Positions 59,624 to 64,000 of a stretch of DNA of 64,000 nt are shown here, one piece after another. A model generated the notes under the pieces. The model was not told where the DNA came from. It worked only from the letters and a program-made list of their open reading frames with translations, and searched no databases. The stretch is from Primulina eburnea (taxonomy: Eukaryota; Streptophyta; Magnoliopsida; Lamiales; Gesneriaceae): positions 1,565,001-1,629,000 of the forward strand of contig NC_133109.1 in the NCBI RefSeq assembly GCF_022965805.1. The letters are read 5' to 3'. The stretch's first letter is position 1. Each line of letters opens with the position of its first letter. The translations under genes were made by a program, and so were the position numbers.

Positions 59624-59634
59624 CCTATAAATAG
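59624..59634 (+). promoter_or_regulatory. TATA box of the inner solo LTR
   Basis: CCTATAAATAG, directly downstream of the palindrome array. The expected start lies around the TTCCTCATTTTGACTCGCC segment. Confidence 0.65.
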
Positions 59635-61284
59635 TGGTCGGATTTCCTCATTTTGACTCGCCAATTCAGAGAGTTCCATAGCATTTCAGTCGTTTCTGAC
59701 AGGTTCTAGTCTTGTTCCGAGATTTGGGCACTAACGGGGAGCTGCTGGTCTTGTAGCAGAGCTGTGCTCTAGTTGGGAGCTAGCGGCATCAGCGGGCTAG
59801 CGACGGACGAAGGTTTGGAATTTTATCAGTATTTATCTCAGGATTATCTAGTTAAGTCTGGTAGATAAGTTTAGTGATGGTTTTCACTTGATGAATAGGC
59901 TTGGATTAGACCTGTTGTCTGGTGGTTCCAGTGGATTAGGATTGCTGTGATAGAGGTACGAAAGTACTATCCGAGATATCCTGGTTGAGTATACATTCAT
60001 ATATGTGTTGCATGATTATGTGGTGCATTGATATATGTCATATGATGCATGCTATTATGTCACGTTTATTACTGCACGTTGCATTTCATGTTGAGCCGTA
60101 TCTTCTTCGAGATAGCCTTTACTGTTGAGCTGTATCTCTTTCGAGATAAGCTATATCTTGGGGCCGCTCAGCCCTGTCTTATGGACGCATGGACACCGAG
60201 AGTACACAGTGGCCGACGGGTCGGGAGGGCTTCGGTGGTCCGGGACATTTTAGGTCCACGTCTGTCTTGTAGTGGATGCAGTGACCCAGAGGTTGGACCG
60301 CGCGGCACTATCCACTTGGCGCCTCTAGACTGAGCATTGTTGAGATCCTTTTGTGATTCCTGTTTCTTGACTACCCCGGTATCATGATCATAGCATGTGC
60401 ATTTCATATAGGTCTGTATACTCATACTTTTGTACTGGGCGTTCTTATCGCTCACGTCCTCGGTTTTGTTTATCTTGGACACCCCATTCCCACGGGGCAG
60501 GCCTCAGGTTGGACAGCTCAGGAGGAGCAGGAGGAGGACGTTGAGTAGCTGGTTGGTTTAGTTATCGGTATTGTTTTGATTTGATATGGTTGTATTGGAT
60601 ATTTTATTTTGAGTTATTCTAGACTTCGATTGGGTTGTATAACCATTATTTTGTGGTATTTCCGCTGTTATCTCTGATTATTGTTAATTAGGTTAATTGC
60701 ATGCTTAGTTCTTGCCTAGTAGGTGATTCTGGAACGGGTCACTACAACGCAGCATATGAAATAAGTCCTATTTCATTTACAAGATCACTACTCAGATCTA
60801 AGTACAAGTCTTGTACAACAATAAATCATAATAACTTCTGTTTCTTCACGACACCTCAGGTGATATAACAGATCTACTCCTAAGTCCGGATCTCCACGCT
60901 AACTGTCTTCTCTCATCTTCTTCTTGACCCTGATCCTAGCCCCACCTGTTGTCATGCACACATACAAAACAAGACAACAGTCGGATAACTCCGGTGAGAA
61001 ATACATCCCAGTATAAACAATGTATACATGCATCATATAAAAGCATATACAAAAGCATATAATAATCATTCATAACATGTATCGAATCAGAAACATAAAT
61101 CAATATCAAGCAATGAATCACACTCACACTCAACTCGACTCAACAACGCGTCGTCTCAGACTCGACTCAACTCTAACCTAGGGATCCCAATATCTGGATA
61201 TTGATAATTATATTGAATCTCAGTCGATAGGAATGAATCAATTCCTACACGGCATCGATATAATTCATATATCCAGTGTCTGGG

Positions 61285-61490
61285 CGAAACAGCCTCAGAA
61301 TTGACGAATCAGTCAAGAATTAAGCGAATCAGCCAATACTAGACGAATCAGCCAGTAATTAAGCAAATCAGCCAAAGTTTAGACGAATCAGTCAATAACT
61401 AGACGAATCAGCTAATAACCAGACGAATCGGCCAATAACCAAACGAATCAGCTGGTGACTAGGCGAATCAGCCTATAGACTCAACGACTC
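61285..61490. repeat. 21-bp tandem repeat (ACGAATCAGCCAATAACTAG)
   Basis: About nine imperfect units of GACGAATCAGCCAATAACTA type lie inside the outer solo LTR. Unit length is mostly 20-22 bp. No coding significance. Confidence 0.85.
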
Positions 61491-61551
61491 AGTAGTCAAT
61501 ACATGCAATGGCTATAAATCAATAGACTACAAACATCAATCTCATCAATTA

Positions 61552-62176
61552 GGGCATCCGCATTGGTGGGTGTTATAACACCCACCACCTCATCAAAAAT
61601 CGTGAGGTCCACATGCCACATACACATTACATTAACACATCTATTCTCCCACATTCATTTTAACATTCACACTCATTACTTGTGGGTCCCGCTGTCCACT
61701 CATTCATCTCACTCTTATTTTACATTAAATAAATTCAATTTCAAATTTTTTAAGAAATTAAAATTATTATTATTTTATATTAATAATAAGTTGTTTTTAT
61801 ATATGTAACAACGTTTAGCGACGGTTATTTAAAATCCGTCGCAAAAAGCGACGATTTAGCGACGATTTAAAAAAACCCGTCGCTAAATGTCCATTTTTTT
61901 GGTCGTCCATAGATAATTCAAAACACGTGGGGCCCGTCAGATCGGCGACGGTTTCTATAAATCCGTCGCTAGTAGCGACGGATTTTATAAAACCGTCGTT
62001 AAGTGTGGAATTTTTTTTAAAAAATAAACTGCCACATGGGGCGTTCATCGGCGTTCATACAGATGAACGCCCCATGCCCTCTCTCCTGTGAGTGGGCGTT
62101 ATAACGCCCACTCACATTGGAGAGGGGTGTTAAATGGGTGTTATAACACCCATTTAACACCCCATTGTGGGTGCCC
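61552..62176. mobile_element. PIF/Harbinger-type MITE in the outer solo LTR
   Basis: 625 bp between TTA duplications (61549-61551, 62177-62179). The ends are inverted: GGGCATCCGCATTGG on the left and GGGCACCCACAATGG read from the right, followed by GGTGTTATAACACC-type palindromes. The centre (61810-62010) contains alternating AGCGACGG and CCGTCGCT motifs that form several nested hairpins and may be a second small element. No transposase frame. Confidence 0.85.
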
Positions 62177-62855
62177 TTACAAATATCAACGTAATAAAGT
62201 AAGTATGTGATTTAGGGAAACTCGAGTCAAACCTCACTCGAGTTGTGTAATCTCAACTCAACATTAATTTATACCTTTCTTTTTGATATTCTGACCCTGT
62301 CGAAGTCTCGAACTCAAAGCCTGTCAATACTCAATCTGACAATAACAATATCGAGGGTACGATATCAATACACCACTCAATCAATACTGGATATAATCAG
62401 AATTCAATCAAATTCTGTTTCAACGGCATAACATCATAATTCCAATATATCCAGCCCTACCGTATCAGTCAGATATCATTCCTACCACCTCATACTCGAT
62501 AATACTCCAATCATGATATCAATTCTCAATTAAGTCAACTCTAAAAATCATAACAATTTTATATGGTATTTGTTCCTCAATCCGGTTTCGATTATACGAT
62601 GTCTAACATGACAAGAACATCATATATAAATCATATCAGATTCTGACAATACCATAGTTTTAAATCATATCAAAACGTAGCAAAACTTACGTCCAGTTGT
62701 AGCCTACGTCGATAGGAACTCAGTACCGAAGTCGGATTCAAAATCGGACGGGCGGATTTCTCACAAAAGGCGTAAGGATTTTCAACCCTTTTTCAGAAAC
62801 TTTTCTCGATTCTTTTGTTTCTGATTTCTGAAGAATTCGTTTGTGTATGGTGGTC

Positions 62856-63176
62856 GCGCATATGCGCGAGACACAATCTCTCAGCGCGTGTGTCTCGGCA
62901 GCTTCCGCGCATATGCGCGCCTCTAGTCCGCGCATGTGCGCCAATTGTTCTGCCATGCTCGCGCATGTGCGCCGTTCACGTCGCGCAGATGCGCCGAGCA
63001 CTTCCTTAGGCTACTGGACTACACGCGCATATGCGCGCACTGACATCGCGCATATGCGCGAGACCTACTGTCTCCGCATACATCAACTCGCGCATATGCG
63101 CGCCTTCTGCCGAGCATATGCGCCAACCTTTCTGCCTACTCCGCGCATATTCGCGCATCTCGTCGCGCATGTGCGC
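62856..63176. repeat. Helically spaced GCGCATATGCGC palindrome array
   Basis: Eleven copies of the 12-bp palindrome GCGCATATGCGC or variants (ATGT, AGAT, ATTC in the centre) start at 62856, 62907, 62930, 62961, 62983, 63025, 63048, 63090, 63112, 63143 and 63165. Spacings are 51, 23, 31, 22, 42, 23, 42, 22, 31 and 22 bp. Sequence between the sites is not conserved. The array lies 145-465 bp inside the 5' end of the outer solo LTR (minus-strand reading). Confidence 0.95.
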
Positions 63177-63320
63177 AAGCACATCTCCTTGCACATATAT
63201 TTACATCTTTTTCCCCTTATTTTCCCGGTCTAATCCGTTCTGTTTATAATCATCTCAATTAATCAAGAAATCATCCCAGATTAATCTCAGATTACGGTAA
63301 TCCAATTCTCGGGCCTTACA

Positions 63321-63470
63321 GTATTCCTCCTAATAAGTATTTTTAATTTTAAAAGAACTTTTCTCTAAAATAATCATATTATAATAACATTATTTTTATA
63401 TATATACATAAAAAAATAGAATATAACAAAATGCAAGCTCAAATATGGTATTTGATAATTAAAAGAAGAG
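63321..63470. other. AT-rich flank right of the outer solo LTR
   Basis: Nothing recognised apart from a TATATATACATA run. Confidence 0.4.
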
Positions 63471-63625
63471 TGAATCTCATGTGAGATCGTCTCACGGATT
63501 TTAATTTGTGAGACGGTCAACCCTATCAATATTCAAAATAAAAAGAAATATTTTTTTATGGATGACTCAAATAATAGATTCGTCTCACAAATACGATCCG
63601 TGAGACCGTCTCACACAAGTTTTTA
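63471..63625 (-). mobile_element. MITE-like repeat (GTGAGACGGTCTCAC family), copy 5
   Basis: An inverted copy. The plus strand starts near CTCATGTGAGATCGTCTCAC and ends GTGAGACCGTCTCACACAAG, and contains GGTCAACCCTATCAATATTC in place of the GAATATxGGTAGGGTTGACC of the other copies. Confidence 0.65.
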
Positions 63626-64000
63626 CCTTAAAAAAAATCCCAACAATATTAGATTTCACATACAATACTAACAAGTCATATGTCAGTAATAAGATTTCTA
63701 ATGATCGGATATTTTTGTTTTATTTAAAATTTTACTAAAATTCTACAAATAATTAAAAATTATATATATATAATTATGTTATCTATATATATTAATTTAT
63801 TATTCATTACAATCGAGCAATCTTCCCATTAATTATAATGAGGTGTTTAATAAACTTTTTTGTCCAAATACTAGACTTTTGTATATGCACTGTTGGCGAT
63901 GGTAAGAGCAGTGGAATTAAATAAGAGCAGAGGATTGGCAGTAATGTCGATAAGGTGATAAGTTGTGATGCATCGGTGATGATCCAATTGCAGATTGAAA
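63626..64000. other. Intergenic, nothing recognised
   Basis: AT-rich non-coding sequence up to the end of the window. Confidence 0.4.

Larger units (their letters stand above)
59250..60746 (+). mobile_element. Inner solo LTR (Gypsy type), 1497 bp
   Basis: TGTAGTAGCCCG to GGGTCACTACA with an exact 5-bp TSD ACGCA on both sides (59245-59249, 60747-60751). There is no internal region or second LTR. A TATA box (CCTATAAATAG, 59624-59634) is followed after some 40 bp by GTTCCATAGCATTTCAG, which resembles the leader of the LARD LTR. A palindromic 69-71-bp repeat lies directly upstream of the TATA box. Confidence 0.92.
59142..63320 (-). mobile_element. Outer solo LTR (Gypsy type, minus strand), interrupted
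   Basis: On the minus strand it begins TGTAAGGCCCGAG at 63320 and ends GGGTCCCCACA at 59142. The two flanks, GTAAT (59137-59141) and GTATT (63321-63325), fit a 5-bp TSD with one later change. No primer-binding site lies next to its 3' end, so it is a lone LTR left by recombination. Without the nested solo LTR it is about 2.7 kb. It holds a 21-bp repeat cluster, a Harbinger-type MITE and the GCGCATATGCGC array. The junction across the nested element is inferred, because the left part is only 108 bp. Confidence 0.75.

Noticed and set aside
61285..61490. CRISPR-like array of regular 21-bp repeats
   Set aside because: Plant nuclear DNA, no unique spacers and no cas genes; it is an ordinary tandem repeat inside an LTR.
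62738..63249. Overlapping open frames with repeated AHMR/ICA residues
   Set aside because: All are translations of the GCGCATATGCGC palindromes in different frames, with no independent evidence of coding.
63321..63333. GTATTCCTCCTAA read as a purine tract next to a 3' LTR
   Set aside because: It resembles a minus-strand purine tract, but the adjoining sequence is AT-rich flank and the near-matching 5-bp flanks favour a solo LTR.

Overview
The window is nuclear DNA of a flowering plant, most likely a eudicot and, as a guess from the repeat types, Lamiales; nothing here proves the family. The evidence is GT-AG introns in two host genes, a plant ferric reductase, LRR receptor-like gene debris, and plant-type LTR elements primed by initiator-tRNA-Met sites (TGGTATCAGAGC). 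Only two host genes look alive; most of the rest is transposons, many dated by target-site duplications (TSDs) or by empty sites visible in the window itself.

Layout. 1-3.3 kb: non-coding sequence with small repeats, then a promoter. 3.3-6.8 kb (+): an apparently intact eight-exon ferric reductase oxidase gene encoding 696 aa. 7.0-10.4 kb (+): a decayed Tnt1-like Copia element about 210 bp behind it. 10.9-11.1 kb: a poly(A)-binding-protein pseudogene scrap. 12.3-20.0 kb (-): a shattered LRR receptor-like-protein gene whose fragments are separated by a GGTCGACC palindrome field, an AT-rich 41-bp satellite and other repeats. 21.2-27.5 kb (-): a full-length LINE with a 16-bp TSD. 27.8-31.4 kb (-): a conserved-looking plant gene of unknown function (about 1062 aa or more) with a coding minisatellite and an Arg/Ser-rich tail.

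34.8-59.1 kb is a head-to-tail duplication of a roughly 2-kb AT-rich segment, inflated by later insertions. Unit 1 took a 350-bp TRIM and an 8.5-kb coding-free Gypsy derivative (LARD) with nearly identical 2.9-kb LTRs. Unit 2 took an 11.4-kb SIRE-like Copia element with an accessory ORF, plus a MITE-like repeat that was itself hit by a Tourist-like MITE. Each unit preserves the empty site of elements in the other. 59.1-63.3 kb is a solo LTR (-) containing a second solo LTR and a Harbinger-type MITE.

The most unusual signal is shared by three different LTRs (the LARD LTRs and both solo LTRs). Each carries an array of short G+C-rich palindromes with strictly controlled spacing: exactly 74 bp in one, 69-71 bp with paired sites 20-22 bp apart in the second, and distances close to whole helical turns in the third. 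In two of them the palindrome arms also show compensatory changes. This suggests a recurrent regulatory or structural module in these retrotransposons. It is inference from spacing and sequence only.
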